This document shows, piece after piece, positions 43,282 through 51,871 of a stretch of 64,000 nt of DNA (position 1 is its first letter; every line of letters starts with the position of its first letter). Position numbers and translations under genes: made by a program. The notes under the pieces are model-generated. The model was given only the letters and a program-made list of their open reading frames with translations, searched no databases and was not told the origin of the DNA. The stretch spans positions 2,651,030 through 2,715,029 of the forward strand of contig NZ_CP064788.1 of assembly GCF_017094525.1 (NCBI RefSeq), written 5' to 3'. Source of the DNA: Halapricum desulfuricans (GTDB taxonomy: Archaea > Halobacteriota > Halobacteria > Halobacteriales > Haloarculaceae).

Positions 43282-45042
43282 TCACTGATACCGGCCGCGC
43301 CCCTCGATCTCCCGGAGACTGTCGAGGACGGGCTCAGGTGCCGAACTGGCCGTCCGGTAGGCCCCGCGGGCGGCCGCGATCAGCGACTCGCTGTTGTCGG
43401 CGGTCCCGGTCAGCGACTGGTCGAAGACGTGCAGGTCCATCGCGTAGTCCTCGGGATCGTCGGTGAAATACCCCAGGCCGAAGTCGATGAGATAGCGACG
43501 GTCGTCGCTCGCCGCGCGTTCGATCCGGACGTTGCGCGTGGTTGGATCGCCGTGGACGAACCCGGCGTCGTGAATCGTCGCGAGGTGCCGGGCGACGGCC
43601 CGCACGTGGCGCTCGGCCGGGTCGTCCCGCAGGTCGGCGTCGCCGACGCGCTCGAAGACGAGCAGCCCCCGCTCGGGGTCGACGTCCTCGAGGATCGGTG
43701 TCGGGACGCCCACGCGGCGGGCCTGACTGGTGAGCCTGGCCTCGAGACGGGTGCGCTCGCGGCGCAGGCGCGAGTCGAGGCGCTCGTGGCGATAGGCCCG
43801 CGGGTTCCGCCGCTTGGTGACGGTCCCGTCCTCGATCGTGACGGTCGCTTCCGCCCCCTGCAGGGCGTCTACGTGGGCGCTCTTATTTCGGCTGTCGTTG
43901 CCGAGCCGAACACTATCGTCTCGGCTGTCGCTGCCGAGCCGAACACTATCGTCTCGGCTGCTAGTGCCGAGCCGAACACTATCCCCATCTGCGGTCCAAT
44001 CTTCCTCCTCGCGCCAGGTGACCGGTACCTGATCGGGCCGGAAGTTCGAATCGATTCGGGAGTCTTCGATCGCGATCGTGTCGCCGGCCTCGTACATCTT
44101 CGCGCCGAGCACGGCGATCATCCCGGCGTTATCCCGGAGAAATCGGGGTTCTGGGGCGTAGAACTCGGCCCCGCGCTGTTCGCACATCGACGCCAGCATC
44201 TCCCGGAGTCGCTCGTTCTGGGCGACCCCGCCGCCGAGGACGAGCTGGCCGCTGCCGGTCAGCGACAGCGCTCGCTCGCTCACCTCCGTCAGCATCGCAA
44301 ACACGTGCTCCTGCAGGCCGAAACAGACGTCCTCGACCGCTTCGCCGCTGTCGACGGCCTGTTTGGCTGCGCTCATGATCCCCGAAAACGAGAAGTCCAT
44401 CCCCTTGACGACGTACGGCAGGTCGAGGAACTCGCCGTCTTTCGCGCGCGCTTCGACCTTCGGACCGCCGGGATGGGACCATCCGAGGTGGCGGGTGAAC
44501 TTGTCGATGGCGTTGCCGACGCCGGTGTCCATCGTCTCGCCGAGCACGCGATAGCGGCCGTTGCGATAGCCCAGGACGTGGGCGTTCGCGCCGGAAGCGT
44601 TCAGACACACCGGCGAGGCAAACTCCGAGCGGTGGCGGCCGATCTCCAGATGGGCGACCATGTGGTTGACGCCCACGAGTGGAACGTCGAAGCGCTGAGC
44701 CGTCGCGCGAGCTGCGGTGGCGACGATCCGCAGGCAGGGCCCAAGTCCCGGGCCACGCGAGAAGGCGACGGCGTCAATGGCGTCGTCCCCGCCGCGCTCG
44801 TCGGCCCACTCGCGGGCGGTCTCCCGCGCCTGAGCGACCACCTCGGGGATCGACTCGTGCATGTGCTCGGCGGCCTCGCGGGGATGGATCCCGCCGCTGT
44901 CGGGTTCGTAGGCGTCGGTGTAGATCTCGACGCGCTCGTCGTCGGTCCGACGGGTCGGATCGGTCGTCTCGAAGACCGCAGCCGAGGCTGCCCAGGCCGT
45001 GCCTTCGATCCCGAGGATCCGAAGCGGTCGACTGCGGGCCAT
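43282..45042 (-). CDS. kae1-bud32: Kae1-Bud32 fusion (tRNA threonylcarbamoyladenosine synthesis, KEOPS)
   Basis: The 586-residue fusion has an N-terminal Kae1 domain (about 1-330; metal-binding NHMVAHLE, GPGLGPCLRI, DFSFSGIM, VLGGGVAQN) and a C-terminal Bud32 kinase (about 390-586; HGDPTTRNVRI and IDFGLGYFT). Kae1 transfers the threonylcarbamoyl group to A37 of ANN-decoding tRNAs, and Bud32 supports KEOPS by ATPase/kinase activity. The linker holds three copies of an 11-residue repeat. The start at 45042 is fixed by the family; the frame upstream runs into a mobile element. Confidence 0.95.
   Translation of the reverse strand: MARSRPLRILGIEGTAWAASAAVFETTDPTRRTDDERVEIYTDAYEPDSGGIHPREAAEHMHESIPEVVAQARETAREWADERGGDDAIDAVAFSRGPGLGPCLRIVATAARATAQRFDVPLVGVNHMVAHLEIGRHRSEFASPVCLNASGANAHVLGYRNGRYRVLGETMDTGVGNAIDKFTRHLGWSHPGGPKVEARAKDGEFLDLPYVVKGMDFSFSGIMSAAKQAVDSGEAVEDVCFGLQEHVFAMLTEVSERALSLTGSGQLVLGGGVAQNERLREMLASMCEQRGAEFYAPEPRFLRDNAGMIAVLGAKMYEAGDTIAIEDSRIDSNFRPDQVPVTWREEEDWTADGDSVRLGTSSRDDSVRLGSDSRDDSVRLGNDSRNKSAHVDALQGAEATVTIEDGTVTKRRNPRAYRHERLDSRLRRERTRLEARLTSQARRVGVPTPILEDVDPERGLLVFERVGDADLRDDPAERHVRAVARHLATIHDAGFVHGDPTTRNVRIERAASDDRRYLIDFGLGYFTDDPEDYAMDLHVFDQSLTGTADNSESLIAAARGAYRTASSAPEPVLDSLREIEGRGRYQ
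43888..43984 (-). repeat. 33-bp tandem repeat in the Kae1-Bud32 linker
   Basis: Nearly three copies of a 33-bp unit (43901-43933, 43934-43966, partial from 43967) code for DSVRLGTSSRD, DSVRLGSDSRD and DSVRLGNDSRN. The reading frame is kept because 33 is a multiple of three. The units are almost identical in DNA, so the expansion is recent. Confidence 0.9.
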
Positions 45043-45109
45043 TGGATACTGCTCGGAGGGGGACCGAAAAGACGACTTCGATATTCGGTCGTACCGGCGG
45101 CGACCGCTC

Positions 45110-45194
45110 TCATACGGTCGGTTGTAAGTCTGTTCCGGATCGATCGCATCCGTTATGCGATCGCACCGGTAAATCGTTACAACCGACCGTATCA
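45110..45194 (+). mobile_element. Family I palindromic element, 79 bp (tandem pair, left copy)
   Basis: The element occupies 45113-45191 between TCA at 45110-45112 and TCA at 45192-45194. The ends TACGGTCGGTTGTAA and TTACAACCGACCGTA pair over 15 bp, and the inner stem CGATCGCA/TGCGATCG is perfect. The right TCA is shared with the next copy, giving the order TCA-element-TCA-element-TCA. It fills most of the 312-bp gap between kae1-bud32 and the MFS gene. Confidence 0.82.
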
Positions 45195-45357
45195 TACAGT
45201 CGGTTGTAATACTGGTGGCGATACCATTTCGAACTGATCTGGCACGCCGCTGTGCCAGATATCTTTACGAACCTATAGCCACCAGTATAAGTCTGTTCCG
45301 GATCGATCGCACCCGTTATGCGATCGTACCGGTAAATCGTCACAACCGACCGTATCA
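45192..45357 (+). mobile_element. Family I palindromic element interrupted by a family II element, at the MFS stop codon
   Basis: The host copy runs from 45195 to 45354. After removing the 78-bp nested element plus one 3-bp repeat, it is exactly 79 bp, the same as its left neighbour. The host ends pair with two mismatches. Its right TCA (45355-45357) is the TGA stop codon of the MFS gene on the minus strand. Core bases (AAGTCTGTTCCGGATCGATC) match the left copy. Confidence 0.82.
45207..45290 (-). mobile_element. Family II palindromic element nested in family I, TAA target repeats
   Basis: The 78-bp element (45210-45287) lies between TAA at 45207-45209 and 45288-45290. The undisturbed family I sequence TTGTAAGTCTG shows a single TAA at this point, so the triplet was duplicated on insertion. 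Its ends TACTGGTGGC/GCCACCAGTA pair perfectly, and an inner stem ATCTGGCAC/GTGCCAGAT is present. On the minus strand it contains GTTCGTAAAGATAT, as does the copy at 22147. Confidence 0.83.
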
Positions 45358-46551
45358 CGCCGCGCCAGCGGCGGATCGCCCGCGACGGGCCAGTGCGAGT
45401 CCGAGCGCCGCGAACGCCGCGAGCGCCGCTAGCGTCGCAGCGGCGAACACGCCTCGGATCTCTGCCACCCCGAGCACGGCACCGAACACGACCGGCGCGG
45501 CGAACTGCCCGAGATACCCCGCCGAGGCGAGATACGAACTGAGACTGCCCTGCCGGTCCGGCGGCGCGAGCGACTCGATCCACGCGAACGACGACGGGAA
45601 CACCAGCCCGAGTCCGAGGCCGAACATGACGACCGGGACGAACGCGGTCAGCCGCGTCGAGACGACGACCGCTGCGCCGAGACCGCCGATCCACAGCGCG
45701 AACGCACCGAGCACGAGGGCATGCCGGTCGAGAGCTCCCAACAGTCGGTCGTACAGCACCGCCGAGACGCCGCCGGCCGCGCCGTTGACCGCCAGATAGA
45801 GCCCGACGAGTCCGGTGGAGGTGACGCCGAGTTCAGCCAGCAGTTGCGGGTAGAACACGACGATCGCGTACAGCAGGAGGTTCGCGCCGAAGTACAGGAG
45901 ATACACCGCCGGGATCGACGGAACCCTCCGGAACACGCCGAAGAAGGCTTGCAGGCGCTCCAGACGGCTCCGGTCGTCGTCCGGTCGCCCGCCGTGGCCG
46001 GTCTCGGGGATCGCCGCGATCGCGGCCAGCCCCAGCGGGATCGCGACGAGGTAGACGGCGAAGGGTGCCTGCCAGGAGAGGGTCCCCAGCGCGCCCCCGA
46101 CCAGCGGCCACACGGCCGCGCCGGCGCTGTTAGCGCTACTGCGCAGTCCCAGCGCCCGATCCATCCGCTGGCCCTCGTAGAGCGTATAGAGCAACACCGT
46201 GATACCAGTGTAGACGAAGGCCACGCCGACCCCGAGGACGACCCGCGAGAGGAGCAAGGGGACGAACGAGTCGACGAACACGCCGGCTCCGCCGCCGATC
46301 CCGTACAGAAACAGCCCGAACACGTAGGGGCGACGCGGCCCGACGCGATCGACGATCGTTCCTGCGATCGGGCTGACGACGACGATCAGCGCGCCGTGCG
46401 TCGTGATGATCAGACCGGCCAGCGACTCCGAGACGCCCACGCCGAGCTGGATCTGGCGGACGACCGGCCCGATGATCGCCCCCGCCATCACTGTCAGCGT
46501 CGCGGAAGCGAGGATCACCGCGAGCGTCCCGCGGTGTCGGTCACCACTCAT
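45355..46551 (-). CDS. MFS transporter
   Basis: The 398-residue protein has 12 predicted TM helices with a central acidic loop near residues 185-205 (TGHGGRPDDDRSRLERLQAF). The first half holds the MFS-type loop GTIVDRVGPRRPYVFG between helices 2 and 3. The substrate is unknown; it resembles drug or small-metabolite exporters of the DHA type. Its stop codon TGA coincides with the target repeat of a palindromic element. Codon use and composition resemble the neighbours. Confidence 0.87.
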   Translation of the reverse strand: MSGDRHRGTLAVILASATLTVMAGAIIGPVVRQIQLGVGVSESLAGLIITTHGALIVVVSPIAGTIVDRVGPRRPYVFGLFLYGIGGGAGVFVDSFVPLLLSRVVLGVGVAFVYTGITVLLYTLYEGQRMDRALGLRSSANSAGAAVWPLVGGALGTLSWQAPFAVYLVAIPLGLAAIAAIPETGHGGRPDDDRSRLERLQAFFGVFRRVPSIPAVYLLYFGANLLLYAIVVFYPQLLAELGVTSTGLVGLYLAVNGAAGGVSAVLYDRLLGALDRHALVLGAFALWIGGLGAAVVVSTRLTAFVPVVMFGLGLGLVFPSSFAWIESLAPPDRQGSLSSYLASAGYLGQFAAPVVFGAVLGVAEIRGVFAAATLAALAAFAALGLALARRGRSAAGAA

Positions 46552-46620
46552 CGTGTGGTCGGTTCGGACCCAGCGTCCAAACGGCGTTTCGGTTCGGTCG
46601 TCTCCGGCGGGGCGGCGCTG

Positions 46621-46706
46621 TCATAGTGACCGTTGTACGTCTGTTCTGGATCCACCTGACGAAGCCGTGCGGTCGCGCCGGTAAATCGGTACAACGGTCA
46701 CTATCA
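46621..46706 (+). mobile_element. Family I palindromic element, 80 bp, at the AAA ATPase stop codon
   Basis: The element occupies 46624-46703 between TCA repeats (46621-46623, 46704-46706). The ends TAGTGACCGTTGTA/TACAACGGTCACTA are the same as at 4021 and pair perfectly; the inner stem is partly decayed. The right-hand TCA is the TGA stop codon of the ATPase gene. It separates that gene from the MFS gene downstream. Confidence 0.8.
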
Positions 46707-47810
46707 GTACTCCATGCCGAACCGGCGCTCCCGGAGTTCGGGCGTGATTTGGATCCGGTCGACGCTCTGTCCAGTCCGATACCAGACGAACGCCGCGCGG
46801 ATGAACAGCTCCCGACACTCGATGCGAACCTCGCGGGGGTTGCCCTCGGTCACCTCGTGGATGTCCCGGATCGCCTCGCGGGTGAACAGGTCCGGAAACG
46901 ACCCGTCGTACTCCTCGCCCCGGAAGTACGCGAGCGATCGCCCGATGTACTCGGCGATGTCGGACGGCTCGAACGGATCGATCCCCTCGTAGTAGCGAAG
47001 CCGCGAATCGAGCGTTCCCCGCAACTCGGCGACCCGGCGCTTGCCCTCCGGCGTGCCCATCAGGAACAGTCGCACTCCCATGTCGCCGGCGACCTGCAGC
47101 GTCGAGAGTAATTCCTCGGGTAGCACCTCGATCTCGTCGACCAGCAACAGCAGGGTCTTCCCGTCGGCCCTGATCTCCGTGACGACCGCTCGGACGGCGT
47201 CTTTGGCCTCCTCAGTGATCCAGGGGACACCTTCTCGCACCTGTTCGTACTCGTCGGGATCGATCCCGTAGCCGTCCCCGGCGGCTGCGTCCAGCAGCGC
47301 CGCGTACAGCTTCCGGGGCGTGATCTCCCGGGGGTTGTCGAGCGTCGCCAGGACGTACTCGTCGTGTTTGCCCAGGTCCCGGCGGACGATCTCCCGGAAG
47401 GCGGTCTTGCCCGTCCCGTAGGGGCTGACGAGCCCGATGTGCTGGTCGCCCAGCAGCCATGCGGTAACCTGGTTGAGCATTTCAGTGTCGTGGCGGACGT
47501 ACAGCGGTTCAGGCATCCGCGACAGCCCGGCCTCCTCGGTAAAGGGTAGATCCGTCACTTCCTCCGGGTCGCCACCCAGTTCCCGCCCGAACGACAGCAG
47601 GCGCTCGCGGACTTCCTCGAGCTGATCGAGCAACACCCCCTCGGACGGCGACTCCGAGCGCTGCTGCTCGTCGGCCCGCAGCTCGCGCAACCGCTCGACG
47701 ACGTCCCCGACGCGCTGGTCGTCCGATCGAGTGACGTCGACGCCCGAGTCGGTGTTTTCTGTCACTGTCGTGCGGTGGTTTTCGGAGCGGACAGATATAT
47801 GTTCCGGCAC
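46704..47810 (-). CDS. AAA+ ATPase, Orc/ExeA-like, unknown role
   Basis: The 368-residue protein has an N-terminal coiled segment (about 25-75), then an AAA+ core with Walker A SPYGTGKT (about 130-137), Walker B LLLLVDEIE (about 220), and a sensor-2-like GNPREVRIECRE. There is no winged-helix domain after the core and no origin-type repeats nearby, so it is not an Orc1/Cdc6 initiator. A regulatory or DNA-transaction role is possible but unproven. Its TGA stop codon is shared with a palindromic element. Confidence 0.8.
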   Translation of the reverse strand: MPEHISVRSENHRTTVTENTDSGVDVTRSDDQRVGDVVERLRELRADEQQRSESPSEGVLLDQLEEVRERLLSFGRELGGDPEEVTDLPFTEEAGLSRMPEPLYVRHDTEMLNQVTAWLLGDQHIGLVSPYGTGKTAFREIVRRDLGKHDEYVLATLDNPREITPRKLYAALLDAAAGDGYGIDPDEYEQVREGVPWITEEAKDAVRAVVTEIRADGKTLLLLVDEIEVLPEELLSTLQVAGDMGVRLFLMGTPEGKRRVAELRGTLDSRLRYYEGIDPFEPSDIAEYIGRSLAYFRGEEYDGSFPDLFTREAIRDIHEVTEGNPREVRIECRELFIRAAFVWYRTGQSVDRIQITPELRERRFGMEY

Positions 47811-47850
47811 TTCCGAGAAAAGCGGCGTCTCGTCGGCGAAACCGCCGAAT

Positions 47851-48399
47851 TCACCCGGTGAACTGGTGGTAGTCCATCCCGCGCTGTTTCATCTCGTTGT
47901 GCTTGCGTTCGAGGAACGAGTAGACCGATCCGTGCGGTGCGCCCTCGATGATCATCTCGGCGGCTTCGCGGGCAGCCTCGACCTGTTCGGGATCGCCGAT
48001 CATCCCGAACGTCGACCCGTAGATCGCGACCGACGCGCCGGACAGCTCCTCCATCAACTCTCGCGTCCGTCCGTTCTCCCCGATGAGTCGCCCCTTGATC
48101 CGCTTGAGGTCCTTCTTGTTGCGAGCAACCTCGCCGATGTCGATCACATCGAACAGCATCAGTTCGTCTTCCAGCAGCGCCAGCGCGTCCTCGGGCGCGA
48201 ACCCGCGCCCGATCGCCTTCACGATATCCGGGCCTTTCAGTGCCGTCACGGGATCGCCCACCGACTCGACTTTGACCGCGCCGCTCTCGCTGTCAATGTC
48301 CAGACGGACCTCCGCCCGGGACTCGATCTCACGCATCGTCTCACCACCCTCGCCGATGAGAACGCCGATCCGGTCCTGCGGAATCTTCACGTGTTGCAT
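47851..48399 (-). CDS. KH-domain RNA-binding protein (Pno1/Dim2-type)
   Basis: The 182-residue protein has two KH domains: IGVLIGEGGETMREIE near the start and IKGRLIGENGRTRELMEELS about residue 100-120. It matches the archaeal relatives of Pno1/Dim2, which help 16S rRNA maturation. In many archaea it sits with eIF1A and a RIO kinase; those neighbours are absent here. The start at 48399 is followed at once by the first KH motif. Confidence 0.9.
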   Translation of the reverse strand: MQHVKIPQDRIGVLIGEGGETMREIESRAEVRLDIDSESGAVKVESVGDPVTALKGPDIVKAIGRGFAPEDALALLEDELMLFDVIDIGEVARNKKDLKRIKGRLIGENGRTRELMEELSGASVAIYGSTFGMIGDPEQVEAAREAAEMIIEGAPHGSVYSFLERKHNEMKQRGMDYHQFTG

Positions 48400-48449
48400 G
48401 AGCGACGCTATGCGACGAAACTGGATAAGCGTTCGGTACCGCAGTCGTA

Positions 48450-48650
48450 CTACCGTGGCTCAGCCGATAGCCTGGTCTGGACGCCCTGCGTGACGGCGGT
48501 GGTCACGACCCCGACGCCGACCGCGACGCCGAACTTCACGAGCAGGTTGACTCGTCGGTCGGCCAGCAGCTCGTAGCCCTGCAGCAACACCAGAAACGAG
48601 AGCGTCCCGATCACGCCCCACAGGACGGCGGCCCGGTGCGTTCGATCCAT
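48450..48650 (-). CDS. Small two-TM membrane protein
   Basis: The 66-residue protein has two hydrophobic helices (AVLWGVIGTLSFLVLLQGY and LVKFGVAVGVGVVTTAVT) joined by a charged turn. Its ATG is one base from the stop of ridA, so the two are cotranscribed and coupled. The function is unknown. Confidence 0.72.
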   Translation of the reverse strand: MDRTHRAAVLWGVIGTLSFLVLLQGYELLADRRVNLLVKFGVAVGVGVVTTAVTQGVQTRLSAEPR

Positions 48651-48651
48651 G

Positions 48652-49029
48652 CTACTTCGTCGCCACGGCCTCGATCTCGACGTCGACGTCTTTCGGCAGG
48701 CCGGCGACCTCGACGGCGCTTCTCGCCGGCGGCTCCGCCTCGAAGAACGTCTCGTAGATGTCGTTCATCGCCTCGAACTGCTCGATGTCGGTCAGGTAGA
48801 CCGTGACTTTCAGCACGTCGTCCATGCTCGAACCTGCCGCCTCGAGGATCGCCTCGACGTTCTCCAGAGCCTGTTCGGTCTGGACGTCGATCGCGGTGTG
48901 ATCGAGGAGGTCCCCCTCCGGCGTCAGCGGGATCTGCCCCGCCGTGAACACGAGGTCGTCCGTCTCTGTCGCCTGACTGTAGGCTCCGACCGCGGCCGGG
49001 GCGTCGTCCGTATTGACAATGCGGCGCAT
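48652..49029 (-). CDS. ridA: RidA-family enamine/imine deaminase
   Basis: The 125-residue protein is a typical RidA (YjgF/YER057c/UK114) subunit. It has VGAYSQA, FTAGQIPLTPEGDL and the signature ARSAVEVAGLPKDVDVEIEA with the conserved Arg that binds the substrate carboxylate. It destroys reactive 2-aminoacrylate and similar imines. The start at 49029 (MRRIVNTDDAP) fits the family; nine more codons upstream are probably not translated. Confidence 0.94.
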   Translation of the reverse strand: MRRIVNTDDAPAAVGAYSQATETDDLVFTAGQIPLTPEGDLLDHTAIDVQTEQALENVEAILEAAGSSMDDVLKVTVYLTDIEQFEAMNDIYETFFEAEPPARSAVEVAGLPKDVDVEIEAVATK

Positions 49030-49230
49030 GCGTGTACAGTCGCGGGGATCGACCATAAATGTCGGCCGCTACTCGACTTCTTGCTGGCAGACCTCGCTTG
49101 TCTGGTGACGGGCAGTGACTATCTGTAATAAATCAATAATCGATATATGAAATTGCTTGGGGTGGCGCTCTTCGCCCTTCCGTATCGACACCGAAACGTC
49201 AATCAGCCCCGATCAACATTATTAATATGT

Positions 49231-50361
49231 ATGAAATCGATCACCGAGAGCGATCACGAGCAACTCAGAGCAGCATTCGACCGTCAGCTCGCTGTCGGCC
49301 TGCATCACGGTGCGCAACTCGCGGTCTACGTCGACGGCGAGCTGGTCGTCGATTTCGCAGGCGGCACGACCGGACCCGAGGGCGAAGAGACGACCTCCGA
49401 AACCCGCCATCTGCTCTTCTCGTGCACGAAACCGTATGCAGGCGTCGGACTACATCAACTGATCGAGGACGGCAAAGCCGAGTATGACGACCCGGTCGTC
49501 CAGCACTGGCCCGGCTTCGCTGACCCCGGCACACGGAAAGCCGATATCACGATTCGGCACGTCCTCAGTCATACGGCTGGCATCCCCTACGGCGAATTTG
49601 ACGAGCAAGCCGAGAAGTGGAGCGACTGGGACGCGGTCGTCCAGGCCATGGAAGACATCGAACCGGTGTTCGAGCCGGGCGAGCAGCCGGCCTACCACAC
49701 GTTCAACTACGGCTGGCTCGTCGGCGAACTCATCCGTCGCCTTAGCGGACAGCCCGTCGAGGAATACGTCGCCGAGCACGTCTTCGATCCGCTGGGGATG
49801 GCGCGGACGTCGATCGGGCTTGCGCCCGATGCAGACGACGTCGCCACGCTCACCGGGTTCGAGGTGTTCGACCGCTGCTGTGATCCGGGCGAAGGTCTCG
49901 GTATTCCGGCATCCGAATCGGCAGCTGCGTTCAACGACGAGGGCGTCCAGAGCGCCGTGGTCCCGGCTGCGACCGGGATCGGGACCGCCCGCGACATGGC
50001 GCGGTTCTACGCCGCTATGGCCAACAGTGGCGAACTCGACGGGACTCGCCTCCTGGAGGAGACGACCGTTGCGGAGGCGACGCGGACGCACGCCGAAGCT
50101 GACTCGGACGGCACGCTCTCGCGGCCGGCACGCTACGGCCTCGGGTTCTGGACCGGCGGCCTGGCAAACGACATGTTCGGGTCGCTCAGCCGCGAACGCA
50201 TGTTCGGTCACGCCGGTCTCGGCAGCGTCTTCGGATGGGGTGATCCGGAACTGAACGTCGGGTTCGCCTACGTGACCAACGGCATCCGCGAGGAATCCTG
50301 GGAACACGCCGCCCGCGTCGCCGGGCTGTCCGACGCTGTGCGGCTCGCACTCCTGGAGTAG
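49231..50361 (+). CDS. Serine hydrolase, beta-lactamase/EstB type
   Basis: The 376-residue protein belongs to the class C beta-lactamase-like esterases. The catalytic SxxK motif is SCTKPYAG (about residues 72-79), HTAGIPYG follows, a Tyr-containing HTFNYGWL provides the second motif, and GHAGLGS near the C-terminus replaces the KTG triad. There is no signal peptide, so it should act in the cytoplasm. The start at 49231 is supported by AT-rich promoter-like DNA just upstream. The substrate is unknown. Confidence 0.88.
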   Translation: MKSITESDHEQLRAAFDRQLAVGLHHGAQLAVYVDGELVVDFAGGTTGPEGEETTSETRHLLFSCTKPYAGVGLHQLIEDGKAEYDDPVVQHWPGFADPGTRKADITIRHVLSHTAGIPYGEFDEQAEKWSDWDAVVQAMEDIEPVFEPGEQPAYHTFNYGWLVGELIRRLSGQPVEEYVAEHVFDPLGMARTSIGLAPDADDVATLTGFEVFDRCCDPGEGLGIPASESAAAFNDEGVQSAVVPAATGIGTARDMARFYAAMANSGELDGTRLLEETTVAEATRTHAEADSDGTLSRPARYGLGFWTGGLANDMFGSLSRERMFGHAGLGSVFGWGDPELNVGFAYVTNGIREESWEHAARVAGLSDAVRLALLE

Positions 50362-50434
50362 CGGGGCATGTCTCCGTCACCGACGCAGTTGCTGGAAGGG
50401 GAACTGCTTTCGGTGCGAGACCGCAAGACGGCAT

Positions 50435-51454
50435 ATGCGTGACTCGAACCGCGAGTGGGTGTTCGCACAGCGCCCCGACGGCGAACCGGACATGGACAGC
50501 TTCGAACTCCGTGCGGGCGACGTCCCGGAGCCACACCACGGCGAGCTCCTGGTGCGCGTGCGCTACCTCTCGGTCGATCCCTACATGCGAGGCCGAATGC
50601 GCGACGCCGAGTCGTACGCCGAACCGTGGGACGTCGGCGACGTGATGGCGGGTGCCGTCGTCGGCGAGGTCGTCGAGAGCGAGAGCGACGCCTACGAAGC
50701 GGGCGACCTCGTGACCGGCAACGGGACGTGGGCGGACTACAGCGTCCTTGACGCCGATAGCGTCGCTCCCGTCGACCCGTCGGTCGCGGACCTGCCGGCG
50801 TATCTCGGCGTCCTCGGCATGCCCGGTCGGACCGCGTACTTCGGGCTGCTGGAGGTCGGCGAGCCCAAACCCGGAGACACCGTCGTCGTCTCGGGTGCCG
50901 CGGGCGCGGTCGGTTCCGTCGTCGGCCAGATCGCGACGCTCAACGGCTGTCGCGTCGTCGGGTTCGCGGGCACCGACGAGAAAGTCGAGTGGCTCACCGA
51001 GGACCTCGGCTTCGATGCCGCGATCAACTACAAACAGGTCGACGACTACCGGGCGGCACTCGACGATGCCGCGTCCGACGGCGTCGACGTCTACTTCGAC
51101 AACGTCGGCGGCCCGATCACCGACGCCGTCTTCACGCGGCTGAATCTCGACGCCCGCGTCGCCGTCTGCGGACAGATCGCCCATTACAACGACGAGGGCG
51201 TCCCGACCGGGCCGCGGAAACTCCCCCAGCTCATCTCGGTGCGCGCGAAAGTTCAGGGGCTGCTCGTCGGCGACTACGCCTCCCGGTTCGAGGAGGCGAG
51301 CGAGCGACTCGGCGAGTGGGTCGCCGCCGGCGAGATCACTCATCGCGAGAGTGTCGTCGACGGGCTGGAAAACGCGCCCGACGCGTTCCTCGGACTCTTC
51401 GCCGGTGACAACATCGGCAAGCAAGTCGTCGCCGTCTCCGCGGACGGGCTCTGA
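50435..51454 (+). CDS. NADP-dependent medium-chain oxidoreductase (prostaglandin reductase/CurA type)
   Basis: The 339-residue protein has the MDR pattern SVDPYMRGRM near the start, the dinucleotide motif VVSGAAGAVGSVVGQIA (about 150-166) and DVYFDNVGGP (about 220). These mark the leukotriene B4 12-hydroxydehydrogenase/CurA group, which reduces activated double bonds using NADPH. It has no zinc-binding residues. It lies about 75 bases after the serine hydrolase gene on the same strand. Confidence 0.9.
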   Translation: MRDSNREWVFAQRPDGEPDMDSFELRAGDVPEPHHGELLVRVRYLSVDPYMRGRMRDAESYAEPWDVGDVMAGAVVGEVVESESDAYEAGDLVTGNGTWADYSVLDADSVAPVDPSVADLPAYLGVLGMPGRTAYFGLLEVGEPKPGDTVVVSGAAGAVGSVVGQIATLNGCRVVGFAGTDEKVEWLTEDLGFDAAINYKQVDDYRAALDDAASDGVDVYFDNVGGPITDAVFTRLNLDARVAVCGQIAHYNDEGVPTGPRKLPQLISVRAKVQGLLVGDYASRFEEASERLGEWVAAGEITHRESVVDGLENAPDAFLGLFAGDNIGKQVVAVSADGL

Positions 51455-51490
51455 TCCGGCCGGGATCGACGTCGTCCGTCTGCCGGGCAG

Positions 51491-51778
51491 TCAAATCACG
51501 TCGCCAGGCTCGTGTGCGTCCCGCATCCGTCGGGCTTCGCTCGCGTATTGCTCCCGGCGGTCGGAATTGTCGACGGAACCGAGATTGTCCGGGTCGGCGT
51601 CGACGGCGGCCGTCGTGTCGCGGGCGTCGGTGAACGAGGTGAGCGCCCGCTCCTTGCGGTAGTAGCGCTCGCCGTCCGTGGTCGCGTAGGTGAGGATGAT
51701 GAGGTTCTGCTCGTCGTCGGAGTACGTTCGCTCAACGAGCCAGACGCGAACACTCCCCGAATCGGAACCGCTGGACAT
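51491..51778 (-). CDS. Conserved small haloarchaeal protein, unknown function
   Basis: The 95-residue acidic protein contains VWLVERTYSDDEQNLIILTY and ERYYRKERALTSF, a strongly conserved-looking beta-rich core. It ends with HEPGDVI. No motif suggests an enzyme. The start at 51778 is preferred over a longer frame that begins in the AT-richer upstream DNA. It is convergent with the oxidoreductase gene. Confidence 0.72.
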   Translation of the reverse strand: MSSGSDSGSVRVWLVERTYSDDEQNLIILTYATTDGERYYRKERALTSFTDARDTTAAVDADPDNLGSVDNSDRREQYASEARRMRDAHEPGDVI

Positions 51779-51871
51779 GGGTGTTCGTTCGCTCCCTGGC
51801 CGGAAGTCATCTGCGCCCGAACGCCATGCGGGGGAAGGCGAGACTTTCAACATCACGGCACACTAAGCCCG

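Noticed and set aside
42262-45237. 991-codon plus-strand frame across purB and kae1-bud32
   Set aside because: It is antisense to two firmly identified genes and crosses their intergenic region and a mobile element.
46704-47810. AAA+ ATPase as an Orc1/Cdc6 replication initiator and nearby origin
   Set aside because: There is no winged-helix domain and no origin recognition repeats in the flanking DNA.
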